Below, piece by piece: positions 35,640-47,100 of a stretch of 64,000 bases of DNA. A program made the translations under genes and the position numbers. Position 1 is the first letter of the stretch; each line of letters opens with the position of its first letter. This stretch comes from Gnetum montanum (lineage: Eukaryota; Streptophyta; Gnetopsida; Gnetales; Gnetaceae). Where the stretch lies: NCBI GenBank assembly GCA_015680685.1, contig MNCI01034964.1, positions 156,239-220,238 of the forward strand, read 5' to 3'. A model generated the notes under the pieces. The model ran no database searches and had not been told where the DNA came from. It saw only the letters and a list, made by a program, of their open reading frames with translations.

Positions 35640-37365
35640 ATATCCATAAGGGTCAGGCTGCCGGTAAGGGTACTAATGTTTCGGCGATGGCATCCCCCAT
35701 GACTGTGGGTATTGCCACTGCTGATGTTGTCCGACGGGCTGTGGGGAAGTTCTACTAGGATAATACGTTAACGGTTGGTGGAACTTCCTTGGGTTACCTT
35801 GTGGATAAGGTAACCTTCGGGGTGCCTACCGTTGATTGAGTCTTGGATTTAGCGCATACACCCCAGACTCCTGCAGATGTGAGATAACTGGGCAACATCC
35901 CTTAGGATGTTCATAGCAGCAGACCTCACATCCACTATCATCGTTTGAATCCGAATCCACAACCACATCGAAGTTAGTGATTTTTCCCTTACCCTTGTTA
36001 TGTGCAGGGCCTAAATCTCTCCACTTTTTCTTACCTTTTTCACTACTTTGTTCTACCTTAGACTCTTCTACAATTTTTAAGACAGTTTCAATTTTAGAGT
36101 CTAAGGAACTCCATACATTGTTTGCCTTAGCTGCTATTTCTATTGTTGATTTTTGGATCGGCAAGGTTTTCCAATTCACCAACTCTTCGAGTGGTGACTC
36201 ATCCTCTTCATCACAAAATTTCACTCCCTTCTTTCGAAGGGAGGGATTGTGGTTGTACTCTTCCGCACTTTCCCTTTTGCGTAGCTCACCTTCTTCATTT
36301 GCTACTTGCTCCAACAAGCTTTGTACTTCATGGGCTCTAAGTTTTGAGAGTCTCCCTTGGGCATAAGTTCCAAGGGTTCTTCTAGTTTCATTCCTTAGCC
36401 CATCCACGATGTGACGAAGTTGATCCCGCTGAGCGTACCCATGGCCCAGGCAACGATGTAACAATGTCTAGTAGTGGGCCATGGCAGCATCCAAGGGTTC
36501 ATAATGACCTTGCTTCTAGCCTTGGATTTGCTTACAAAAATTGGACACTCTGGAATACGTTTGATACTTTTCGTTGAACAGTTCTAGCATCGTACTCCAC
36601 CTCCTGATGGTTTCCTTTTCTAAGGACTGGTACCAGCTCTCTGCTTCCTTGGTGAGTGTCCTTGGGAACAACTTAAGTTTTTGCCACTCATTTTCTAAAT
36701 TCTGCAAGGCACAAGCATCGTGGAATGCCTGTAAATGATTTTGCAGATCAGCATTGTATCCCCCTTCAAATCATGGGATATTGTTCATGTCCAATTGTTT
36801 GATCCAACTATCCTTCACATGCCTTGTGGGAATCCTAACTGCCTCCATAAGGTCGAGTATACTTCGGGTTGGAGTAGGGGCTTGTCATGATCATCTCTTT
36901 CATGATGCCTATGATGTCTGCATTGTTCCTTACTCTCCCTATGTCCTTGTCCTTGTCCTCTCTCTCGACTTTCCCATTGAGGTCTTTTGTCTTTTTTACC
37001 TTTATCCTCACCTTTATGTTCATGGTGGTTGTGCCCAGATGTGGAGGGAGAGGATGAGTGATGGGATGAAGGAGAAGAAGAAGGGGAACCATCGCCATGA
37101 CGATGTTTCTTGCCTTCTCTTTGGCTACTACGGCCCTGATCGTGGTGACGATCTAAGTGCTCATCCTTAGCATAAGTGGTTGTTCTCTCTGTGAACAGTT
37201 GGTGCTCATGGGCATCAGAACCAGGGATATGTATCGTTGATTGTAGGTTCTGATACTTAACCTCCTCACCATCGTTAGGAGGGGGAACATCTTTTGCTAA
37301 AGAACTCGTCATAAAGGTTTCCTCGTCTCCTATTTCACTAAGGACATGCGGGGCCTTGCCCTTCN
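35640..37365 (-). pseudogene. Gag of element 2 (5' end lost in gap)
   Basis: Order on the minus strand: an Arg/His/Ser-rich stretch (GQGQGHRESKEQCRHHRHHE near 36960-36900), the Gag core (MQNLENEWQKLKLFPRTL near 36700), LLHRCLGHGYAQRDQLRHIV at 36464-36400, and a knuckle-like CEVCCYEHPKGCCP near 35930. A 212-codon open frame covers 35826-36464 and a long one runs into the gap. Only a few stops or shifts are present (for instance near 36470 and 36780), far fewer than in element 1. Confidence 0.88.
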
Positions 37366-38106
37366 NNNNNNNNNNNNNNNNNNNNNNNNNNNNNNNNNNN
37401 NNNNNNNNNNNNNNNNNNNNNNNNNNNNNNNNNNNNNNNNNNNNNNNNNNNNNNNNNNNNNNNNNNNNNNNNNNNNNNNNNNNNNNNNNNNNNNNNNNNN
37501 NNNNNNNNNNNNNNNNNNNNNNNNNNNNNNNNNNNNNNNNNNNNNNNNNNNNNNNNNNNNNNNNNNNNNNNNNNNNNNNNNNNNNNNNNNNNNNNNNNNN
37601 NNNNNNNNNNNNNNNNNNNNNNNNNNNNNNNNNNNNNNNNNNNNNNNNNNNNNNNNNNNNNNNNNNNNNNNNNNNNNNNNNNNNNNNNNNNNNNNNNNNN
37701 NNNNNNNNNNNNNNNNNNNNNNNNNNNNNNNNNNNNNNNNNNNNNNNNNNNNNNNNNNNNNNNNNNNNNNNNNNNNNNNNNNNNNNNNNNNNNNNNNNNN
37801 NNNNNNNNNNNNNNNNNNNNNNNNNNNNNNNNNNNNNNNNNNNNNNNNNNNNNNNNNNNNNNNNNNNNNNNNNNNNNNNNNNNNNNNNNNNNNNNNNNNN
37901 NNNNNNNNNNNNNNNNNNNNNNNNNNNNNNNNNNNNNNNNNNNNNNNNNNNNNNNNNNNNNNNNNNNNNNNNNNNNNNNNNNNNNNNNNNNNNNNNNNNN
38001 NNNNNNNNNNNNNNNNNNNNNNNNNNNNNNNNNNNNNNNNNNNNNNNNNNNNNNNNNNNNNNNNNNNNNNNNNNNNNNNNNNNNNNNNNNNNNNNNNNNN
38101 NNNNNN
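37366..38106. other. Assembly gap (N)
   Basis: 741 unknown bases inside element 2, covering the gag start, 5' leader and the start of the 5' LTR. Nothing can be annotated here. Confidence 1.
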
Positions 38107-38599
38107 TGACTAGCCGTACACATCCATAGATGCTCGTAATCAAGTCATACTCATCCTGTGTTCTAGGAGACAAGGGTGAGAGAATCTAATAGCGATGAGT
38201 AGTCGATTCCTTGGTTAGCCGTACACATTCGTCAATGCTTGTAACCAAGTCGTACTCATGCCACGCTAATGCATGTAATAAATAACAGGTAGGAAATAAC
38301 AAATAATAAACCTATTTCATGCACTGCAAGGTCTATTTACAAAGCTCGTCTTTATTGCCGTACACAACTTGCGTTCAGGTACAAAGCTGCTCGAATAAAG
38401 TTCCGTTCACTTGGGGACTCCTACTACGGGCATATGGAAAATATTCTATCTCTGTAGTGATTAAACTACCAAAGCTTCGCTACTTCTAGCCTAGGATGAG
38501 AGATGAGGGGAGTGCCGCCTCTTATTTATAGATTTGGCGGCGGACTGCGATATCGCGTACGCGATATCGTAGGGGACGACGCGATATCACGTCTCATCA
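38107..38599 (-). repeat. 5' LTR of element 2 (partial)
   Basis: It matches the right half of 31679-32604 closely and ends GTCTCATCA. TATA box (minus CTATAAATAAGAGG) at about 38535-38520. The U3 end contains CGCGTACGCGATATCG near 38552-38570. Confidence 0.93.
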
Positions 38600-38604
38600 A
38601 AAGG
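38600..38604. repeat. Target-site duplication AAAGG, right copy (element 2)
   Basis: Equals 31674-31678; directly follows the LTR end TCATCA. Confidence 0.95.
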
Positions 38605-39338
38605 TATAGAGAACATCAAATCATTTCCTTACTCAAGAGCCATAATCTGGCCAGACATATAACTTTTGCAACAACCATAATGATAGCAATAAAATGAAAC
38701 CTTTTTTTTACTCAATCCAATCTTTTCAAGAATAAAATTAAGTCTCAAGCCTTAACCAAATTTATAACAAATCACATTTGCTAATACTTTTGTTCAACAA
38801 TGACCTATGAGTAGTGTCGTAGGGCCATGTTGAAGATGACCACGTTATAAGAAAACACATCTTAACTCAATTAGGCACACTCCAGTAACTCACCTCCCCT
38901 ACGAAGATCGAAAACCTTTCAAACACCAGGAGATCAGTACTAGTCATGATGAAGAAGGGGAAAGTAAAAACAGAGTGCCATGAGGTTGGATATGGCCATT
39001 GGCTATGTGCTGGTGCACTTCGTTGGCTCATAAGCAAACACATTTTAAAAAAAGTTGAATAAGCATCCATCCGTCATCAAGTTCATGACTCATAACCCAT
39101 GACGATGACCCCGTTTTACTTTTTCTTTTGCTCAGCAGAGCAGAGATACGAGAAAAAGAGCAAAAACCAGCAATGACCAATAAACAAGCGTGAATGTGTA
39201 AGTCATGGCGGAACCTTTGACGCTCCCAAAGGCCAATCCATGCAAATGCAATGTTTTCCTTGCACGCCCCGTCCCAAACTTGATATCCGTATGACCCAAA
39301 CTTCGGCCTTCGGTTACCAAAGTGGCCCTTTCGTGATT
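38605..39338. other. Unannotated flank right of element 2
   Basis: No TE or gene signature seen. 39060-39330 is more GC- and CpG-rich than most of the window. Confidence 0.4.
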
Positions 39339-39596
39339 TTCGTGTGTTTGTTTATTCATTCGTAACCTCTTGTTTTCTGTGATCTGTGTCATGCCGATGC
39401 CAAGAATCTTGATTACTGCTGCCCACTTAACAATGAAATGAAGTTTCTGCATATTCTGACATTGATATTCGTGTGTTTGTTTATTCATTCGTAACCTCTT
39501 GTTTTCTGTGATCTGTGTCATGCCGATGCCAAGAATGTTGATTACTGCTGCCCACTTAACAATGAAATGAAGTTTCTGCATATTCTGACATTGATA
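39339..39596. repeat. 129-bp near-perfect tandem duplication
   Basis: 39339-39467 and 39468-39596 differ at about one base (GAATCTTG against GAATGTTG). A 149-codon minus-strand frame runs through both copies and repeats its peptide, but has no recognised domain. Confidence 0.93.
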
Positions 39597-39760
39597 GGGA
39601 AGATTTTAATGCACAATTCTGACATTGAGAACAAGGCAAGAATACCAGGCAATGCAAGACAAGGCGACTATTTCTATGTATATGTACAGATCCATACAAA
39701 ATTTCATTGAAAATTATGAAATATGCACCCATTGGGAATTTAATACACTTCCCGAATCCA

Positions 39761-39891
39761 ACACGAACAGGAATCACGAATCTCCGGCCATAGTATGTAA
39801 CTTTTGCCAAGGTGAAGGGCTGGGAACACGAACAGGAATCACGAATCTCCGGCGCATAGGATGTAACTTTTGCCAAGGTGAAGGGCTGGGA
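39761..39891. repeat. 65-bp tandem duplication
   Basis: 39761-39825 and 39826-39891 share ACACGAACAGGAATCACGAA and TTTTGCCAAGGTGAAGGGCT with a few differences around a GGCCATAG/GGCGCATAG segment. Confidence 0.9.
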
Positions 39892-42600
39892 CGGTGAGAG
39901 GCGTTGAAGCTACATGTGTAGAGGCCGTCGGGATGGTGAGGGAGGAGATGCTTTACCATCATCGATGACGGTGATTACGTATTGATCGTGGACAACCCAG
40001 ACTCGAACAACATCATCTCATGAACGAACCCTGGATAAAAAAATAACAACAAAGAAACCTTGCCCCACCCTACACCGCTTGGCTCTGCACATCTTTTCCA
40101 GGATGTATCGTACCAAGGAAACTGAATATTATTCTGTCCCTAAAAGAAATAACGGTTATTATTCCCTTAATAGGCTCCTCGAAACCGAGTGTTGGAAGGA
40201 CGATTTTTAGTTTACAGTTCTGGAAAATGGAACATAACGTATGATAAACAAATGTGGTCAAAAATAAGCTTAAGCACTAGTGCCAGTTCAAAACATGCTT
40301 AAACCCAGCAGGCAGCGGTCATTATCCGTAAGCCTAGCCCTTCATGACGGTGCTGGTGGGGCTGTAGCTGATGGCGGGTTGTGGCTGTGCAGCGCACACG
40401 AGGTTTTGGTTGCTTTTTATTCATTCATTTGCAGGGCAGGGCCATACCTTGGCAAACTAGTTTGCTGTTGCCGACGGTAGGCTACACAGTGGCGGCATGG
40501 GAAGGAAGTAGGGCAATGGCAAGAGGGTTTCTCGTGATAGGTTTTGTCGACGGTGAGAGGGGCAAGGAACGGCAGTGCACGGGATGCACGAGGAAGGGTT
40601 TCAGCAGGAGAATAAATTTCATGGTAAACAATGCTTGTTTTAGTCAAACCACGCTGGCCAGCATAGCTTTCATGAGAAAGGACGTTTTTTGGTTTTGGAT
40701 AGAACTACGCCAGCTAACTATTAGCAAGATCCACAAGATGAGACATAGACTCTAGACCAATGATATGATTGTCACTGTGAATATGAAGCTTCCATATATT
40801 TTTATAAGTGTCTAGTTCATGCTTAAAATCTCACAAGGAATTGATGGAAAAGTCATATTAATATAAATTTGGAGACTCTCTCCATGCTTCATATCTACAG
40901 ACATCTCATGTATTGTGTTAACTATGAGATAATACAACAACTCATGAAAAAATAATATCACCATTATAAGAAGTTCAACCTAAGTAACTATTTCTCCAAA
41001 TGATGTCTTCTATATCAAATGCCCCTCAATAGGAGTTCAATCCTTGAGTTATATCCAGCATTAATCTTGGTACTCAAAATCAAAGCCCTATTTAGATGAA
41101 CTAGTGAATTGCCAAAGGGCTAAGGTGTATAACTATGAAACAAAGAACAAATGCAAATATTTGGGATTAAGATTTAGAAGTTAGATCCTTAAAACTTCTT
41201 CATTGGTTTAGAGTATATGAAAAATGGGGTGTTCAACTAAGTCTTTGATGAATCTTTTAAGGCTTTATAGGATAGATAATAATTTTTTTTTTAAAAAAAT
41301 CTTATTTTAACTTTAACTCATTTTACAAAATAAGTATTTCAACTTTCAAAGCTCATAAAACATTAATCTTTTAGATATCACATATTTACCTTTGCTTAGT
41401 AAAAATTTGGTGGTGTGCAATTGTCTTCCTAACATTCATGAACCAATCATTCACACTTCCCAAAGATCTATGCCATTTTATAAATGAAATAGTTTATTTT
41501 CAAAATATTAAAGGCTTTTTGAGCTACAAAATTCAAAAGCCCAAAATTTCTAAGTAGCACAATTACGAGGTAAGAAACAAGTATAAGTAAAATCATTATT
41601 CTTTTCTAGTCTACTTAACCTAAGGGCAAGAGTAGCTTTAATAAAACTAACGTAAAATTAGCAAAAATCAATATTCTATTCATGTTGAATTATTGCTATA
41701 TCAATGTACATCATATTTGTTTGAGATGTTAATTTACAAAAGCTTTATCCATGTTATTCCTTTGGTTTATTCATCATCCTAATTAGCATCCAATCCTTGT
41801 ACTTAGAGGAGTAACTACCAGGATTTGTTTAGCTTGCTTGCTCAGGTTTACATTGATTGTCATGTAATTGGATATTAGTATGGTTTTCTCTATGTACCTC
41901 CATGGGCTACTAGGTTTTATAATATAAAGTGCTAAGGCCAATGCACCACACTGTCCGAACACAAGGCATATATTATTGGTTCTAAATCTAACAAACTAAT
42001 TAATTGCTTCTTATATGTCTTCCAAAGGTGTTTAAGTGAATTGAGTCTGTACAAGTGCATGGAATCTTCATGCTTTGCAAATCATCAACTTAGTGCCTTC
42101 TTCTTTCCTCATTTTAAGCTTGCTACATTATTTTACCAAGTTAACTACATTTTGCTGACATGGGTTTCAATTCAAAATAAATTAAAATACTCTTGTAAGA
42201 GTTTTGCTACAATAAAACATCAAAGTTTTATTTAGAAGAAATAAATTTCCTTCTACCCATAACTTGATAAAGCATTAATGAAACTTGCTTCAATACTTTC
42301 TATTTCATTTAGTTCAACGATACTACATTGATTTTCCAACACCTTCTCCCATACTTCATCATAACTTTGTTTCATAATACATTGGCTTAGTCCTACACTT
42401 TTGCTAGTCCTTGATGATGAAAAAAATGGTCATGATGTCCATATATGCCATAAGTCATTGGTAATTTTAACAAATCTCTTGCTATTCAAAATGATTCAAG
42501 TAATTATTTGAGGCTAAAAATTATGTTTGATTCATTGTTAATACTAAAATTAATATTCTTACTGTGGTTGTGTGATGTGAGTTTCCCTTAATTAAATTTT
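39892..42600. other. Lower-copy-looking region without a recognised gene
   Basis: 39900-40760 is GC-richer, and a 124-codon + frame (40381-40755) overlaps a 66-codon one; neither shows a domain. 40760-42600 is AT-rich with scattered short frames only. A minus-strand stretch around 42415-42240 reads as protein (SYDEVWEKVLENQCSIVELN) before stops, but I do not recognise it. This may hold a host gene edge or promoter. Confidence 0.35.
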
Positions 42601-43073
42601 TGATAATATATTACCTCATCTAGATGTGTTCATCAATGAGCCATAGCCTCATTTTGGAATGTTTTATTGGTTTATGCTAATTTTATGTTTTAATAATTAC
42701 ATTTATGGCTACCCTTGTCACTAATGGTTACAACACTGATGGAGTTAGTGACAACATTGATGATGGTCTCCCTCCCCTCTTATCGCTCAATCTTGGTCAT
42801 CGATGACCTAGTTATGTCTGGTTATTTCAACTGCATCATTATTATCTATTTCATTTGGCTATAATGGCCACAAAAACCAGGCATTATTTTTATTGTTGTA
42901 TATAAAATAATGCAAACATAGTTTTGGACATTTATGTATGTATGTTGTTGTATCATCACATGATGTGACCTTGGCTATGTATCGATTTTATAAACATAAG
43001 TAGTAGATGTAATGAGGCTATAAAATGAAATAGGTAAATAAAAATATGTAGTAATGATAATTGTAAAGCAAGG
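42601..43073. other. Non-coding 3' side of family B copy 2
   Basis: AT-rich with loose TGGCTA words, like 993-1317 beside family B copy 1. It was joined to 43900 onward before the solo LTR inserted. Confidence 0.45.
43069..43073. repeat. Target-site duplication CAAGG, left copy (solo LTR)
   Basis: CAAGG before TGATGAACC, repeated at 43900-43904. Confidence 0.93.
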
Positions 43074-43899
43074 TGATGAACCGTGATATCGGGTCCATGT
43101 ATCGAAGCCTGCCAAGCTATATTGGACATCTGATGTCGGAGCTTGTCTCATCGCCTATAAATAAGAGGTGAGTGCACTTGGTTTGGTAATAGGTTAATTT
43201 AGTCTCTTAGTCCCTTACCCAAACTCTTGCACTTTTTCCTTTTTAGAGTTAGAATTATTTCTGAGTGTCTACACTAGGAGTCATAAAGTGAATGGATCTT
43301 TATTTGTGCACTGTGTACCTGAGTACACCTTGTGGCCGAAAATAAAGACAAACTTTGTGATAACCCTTGCAACATTCAAAATAGATTATCTCTTACCCTT
43401 CATGCTATTTACAGTTATTTAATGTTTTCTGTAGTTAATTAATGTTTTCTCTCACCTTGTTAATTCTCCCATGTAAGCACACTTAGTATGACCACTTCGA
43501 GCATGTGTGGAACACTTGGTAACCCAGTAACGATTAGCATTTGGTAATCCTAGTAGTGCTACACTAGTTTAGGATGTGTATGGAAAGTGGGGATAGATGT
43601 TGGTGTTAGGACTATTTAGAGCATAGTTGATTAGTTATATTAAATTAGTTACTTAATTATTTCACTTCTCCCTTTTTAGCACCAGAATATAAAACATAAA
43701 AATATATAAAAAATCATATACCTCAAGTTTACTTAACCATAAAATTGTGCTATACAAGTGAGCTTGGAAAGACAACAATTAACTAACCCATCATTGTTCT
43801 GTAAAGGTGCATAAGCACTTAGTCCTTGGAATTCAACTGGATCGTGTGTGGACACTCTTATTCATATGGTTGAGCATAGGGATACCTTGCCACTCATCA
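43074..43899 (+). mobile_element. Solo LTR of family A
   Basis: 826 bp in + orientation, TGATGAACCGTG...CACTCATCA, with CAAGG on both sides and no internal sequence. This is the product of recombination between the two LTRs of one insertion. The TATA box CCTATAAATAAGAGG is at 43158-43172 and a poly(A) signal AATAAAG at about 43344. It aligns along its length with the reverse complement of the element 1 and 2 LTRs. Confidence 0.95.
43153..43172 (+). promoter_or_regulatory. LTR core promoter (TATA box)
   Basis: CTATAAATAAGAGGTG about 85 bp into the LTR. The same word is kept in every LTR of the family (20350, 29430, 32530 and 38530 on the minus strand), fixing the U3/R boundary shortly downstream. 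Confidence 0.75.
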
Positions 43900-43904
43900 C
43901 AAGG
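43900..43904. repeat. Target-site duplication CAAGG, right copy (solo LTR)
   Basis: Equals 43069-43073. Confidence 0.93.
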
Positions 43905-44002
43905 TATATGCATATAATTAAAACTCACAAACAATGCTATCAAGTAGATTGGCTACAATGTTGGTATAGGGGATAAAAGAAGAATTCATTACATTCTCTA
44001 GC

Positions 44003-44161
44003 TTTAGGCCTTAGTAGGCCATGGATTCACCAATTTTAGGCCCCAGTAGACCATAAAGTTGCTACTTTTAGGCCTTAGCAGGTTGTGATATTACAAGTTT
44101 TAGGTGTTAGTAGGCCATGGTGGTGCCAATTTTAGGTCTTAGTGGGCCATGGTCCATATGT
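44003..44161. repeat. 32-bp tandem array, five units
   Basis: Units start at 44003, 44034, 44066, 44098 and 44130 with the frame TTTTAGGCCTTAGTAGGCC. It is clearly related to the 29-bp array at 1318-1504 but with a period longer by 3 bp. It sits at the same place relative to the gag-protease unit. Confidence 0.85.
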
Positions 44162-44169
44162 TGTCTAGC

Positions 44170-47100
44170 AAGTATGGGATGCTCTTGAAAGAGCATATAA
44201 GGCTAGAGCTAACATTGAAACATGATATAATGTTGCAAAGGTAGAGAATCAACCATTAACCAAAGAAGGGTTAAGAAATTTACTACAAAATTATTGCTTA
44301 ATCTTTGATAGATCAATGAGTCCCTTTGGCATGATCTTATGCTCACTATCTCTCTTGTTAAACATGGCAAGCCACATGCATTTTCATTGACCACCTCATG
44401 TTGTAGAGTTGATGTTGCTAGCATTGTTACTATCTTTATTATTGTTGGTCCTAGTTTGAGTATTGATAATTTCCTCTTAAAATTCCACTTCTTAATCTCC
44501 ATCAATGTTGATATAGTTAACCAAAGGTAGTGACACGCTATCCTCATGAATGATAATTTCACCACCATCATATGGTAGGTGAATTCCCTAATGTATAGGA
44601 GATGAGACCACATGAAGCTTAGCTAACCATAGTCTTCCTATGATCAAGTTGAAGCTAGGTATCTCTTCAACCACTAGGAAGTTGGTACGTGTAGGGAATT
44701 GCTTACCTAATATGAAATCCAAGGAGATGGAACCTCCCATTGCTACTCATGATCCATTAAATGACTTGAGTGTTGAGGTAGTGATTTCTTGGATGTTCTT
44801 AGTTAAATATAGCTTATCAACAACAAAAAATGATACCACATTAGTTCTTGCCCCATCATATACATGAAAATGATGAACCTTATACCTATCAACATGTATA
44901 GTACTAAGCAGAGGAGCAAATAGCACTTCCTCATTTTGAGAGTCAATCTTCACCTCACTCTCACCAAATTTGAGCATGCATTGATGTCCATTTTCCCTAA
45001 GTGGAGCTTATTCAATGATATTGTAGATACACTCTCTGTTGGTGGGCATGTCTCTCCTCACAAGGACAAAGGTTAAAACCTAAGCTAGTGCATCTCTATG
45101 AGCAGAAGAAGTCATGACTAGGTCATACAAGTTTGATGATGTGTTCTTTTGTTTCAATGACTGTTTGGCTTGTTCCATTATTGTCAGGAAATTCTTTTCC
45201 TTGGGATATGATCTTTCAACCTTAGTGGTCTTAACTTCCTCCATCCTTCCTAGAGTCTATGGCTTAGGCTTTGATATATGTGCCTAGGGTCACTTATCCA
45301 TGGATGTAGCTGATCTTGATGTAGCTTGTTTCTAAGCCCTTTGTTGTTGGTTACCTTTAGTGGGCTTTTTTATTGGTTTGATGACAAGTTGATTGCATCC
45401 ATGTTGTGATGATGATTTCTTGCTAAGCTCTGAGTTGTGAACCACTATAGGTGGGCTTTGATCATGAGTTTTCATGGTTTTACTTATTGAAGGTGGAGGC
45501 ACCTAGATAACAAATGGTTCCTTAGGCTTTCAAGGACTAGTAAATTGAGGCCTAGGCTATGAAGTTGTTGCCATTGAAGGTGGGACATGTATAATGAAAG
45601 GTTTTTTAGGGGCTAAAAGAGGTGATATCCTAATGACAAAGGGCTTTATAGGCTTTGTCTTTTGGGGCTACAATAGTACTTTGATGATATATGGTTCCCT
45701 AGGAGGATTAGACTGTTTAATTTCTATGAATGAGGCTACAATATAGGAGTTATTTTTGGCACTTGGAGAGTTGGACTCATTCATCACCAACTCTCCATGA
45801 TATAGAATCTTCTAGAAGTCATCCTTTAATGCTAGGTAAAATTTGGTATCATGACTAGCCATTTGATGATAATGGCAAAGCCTATCTAGTCTAAAGTACT
45901 TTGGTAGCTTCGGATCATCTTTGGTAGCTATCGTTGGATTTCTAGCTATGTCAAAAAGATGATCATGCTTCTTATGAGTCTTCTTAGATAGTTACTTATG
46001 TTGTATATGGTTGTCTTTAAGAAACTACTCTAAAATCTTAGAGGACTTTGTAGACAACCTAGCAAACTTTGACCTATCCTTTCATCGGAAGTTTGGTCTA
46101 GGCTGATTTGGCATGTAGGAAGTGGATGGCTACAATGAGTTAGTGGATGTGTTGCATGGTGGTGATCCCCATCTCTATTCTTGTTTTGTATCCTTGAATA
46201 CTATAGCCATGATTGTATGTTCTTTCCTAGGTTTATTGCTACTCCTCCTCATATGTTGGTTTTTTCATGTCACATAGGTTGGATTGTTGCTAGCCTTAGC
46301 TACCCTCTTGATGTTCTTAGCTACAAAAATGCTTGGCTTAGTGACTAGGATCTAAATAGTAGAGATTTGACTTAATAAAGTCTTTTACTATTTCCTTAAA
46401 TATGACCAAGAGGTGAGTTGTAAAGATAGGATCTAGAATCTCATTAAGCATTAAATTCCACCTCTAAATGAATCTTTTGATAGGTTCAAGTGACCTCTAC
46501 TTCACCTTCATTAGTTGATTTAATGTGGCATTCAACTTTAAGTTGTATATGAAGCACTTAATAAATTGGTTTATCAGGTCTTCAAGGAAAGAGATGGAAC
46601 CTATAGGCAAGGTTCAATACCAATTGAAAGCCTTACCCTTAAGGGATATGAGAAAAATCCATAGTATTGTATTAGGAAAAGCTTGCAAAAAGAGGTACTT
46701 AGGCTAGAAGGTGACCAAGTGTACATTAGGATCCCCATCATCTTTGTATTTGGTGAAGTTTGGTATGGTCATACCTACAAGTAAGGTTATTTGAGGAACA
46801 ATAGGGCTTATAGGATCATCTTGGTGAAAGTATAGAACCTTGACCATCTAAGTTATACTAGCCTTGAGTTTCTATAGCTCTTCAGTAAGGTCTTGGATCA
46901 TTTGGAAAACTTGATCGAAGCCCTAGGGTATCCTTGTAGGCTACAGTATTTGTGTTGATAGTTGATAAGGAAGTTGAGTAGCTTGAGGCTATACACTTAA
47001 CATTGGCATAGAGGGAAGAGGTCACATGATCAGGGTCACAAGTGGGATAAAGAAGGAGAAAGAGGTTTAAGTTGGAACTTGTAGTATGAAGGGTGGAAAG

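Larger units (their letters stand above)
31679..38599 (-). mobile_element. LTR retrotransposon element 2, family A, gag-protease only
   Basis: Same termini, LTR features and 3' UTR blocks as element 1, with its own TSD AAAGG. The internal region has gag and protease, but RT, RNase H and integrase are absent: protease reading stops at the single N at 34487 and 3' UTR follows. A 741-bp run of N (37366-38106) hides the gag start, PBS and much of the 5' LTR. Codons are far less damaged than in elements 1 and 4, and CpG is better kept, so it is the youngest member here. The missing pol may be a true deletion or an assembly join. Confidence 0.95.

Noticed and set aside
34555-36366. + strand frames of 65-129 codons over element 2
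   Set aside because: They are antisense shadows of the well-supported minus-strand gag and protease.
37338-38129. Long open frames on both strands across the unknown-base run
   Set aside because: They consist almost entirely of N; openness there is meaningless.
39132-39581. 149-codon minus-strand frame as a gene
   Set aside because: Its length comes from the 129-bp tandem duplication (129 is a multiple of 3); no domain, and neighbouring frames are similarly open.
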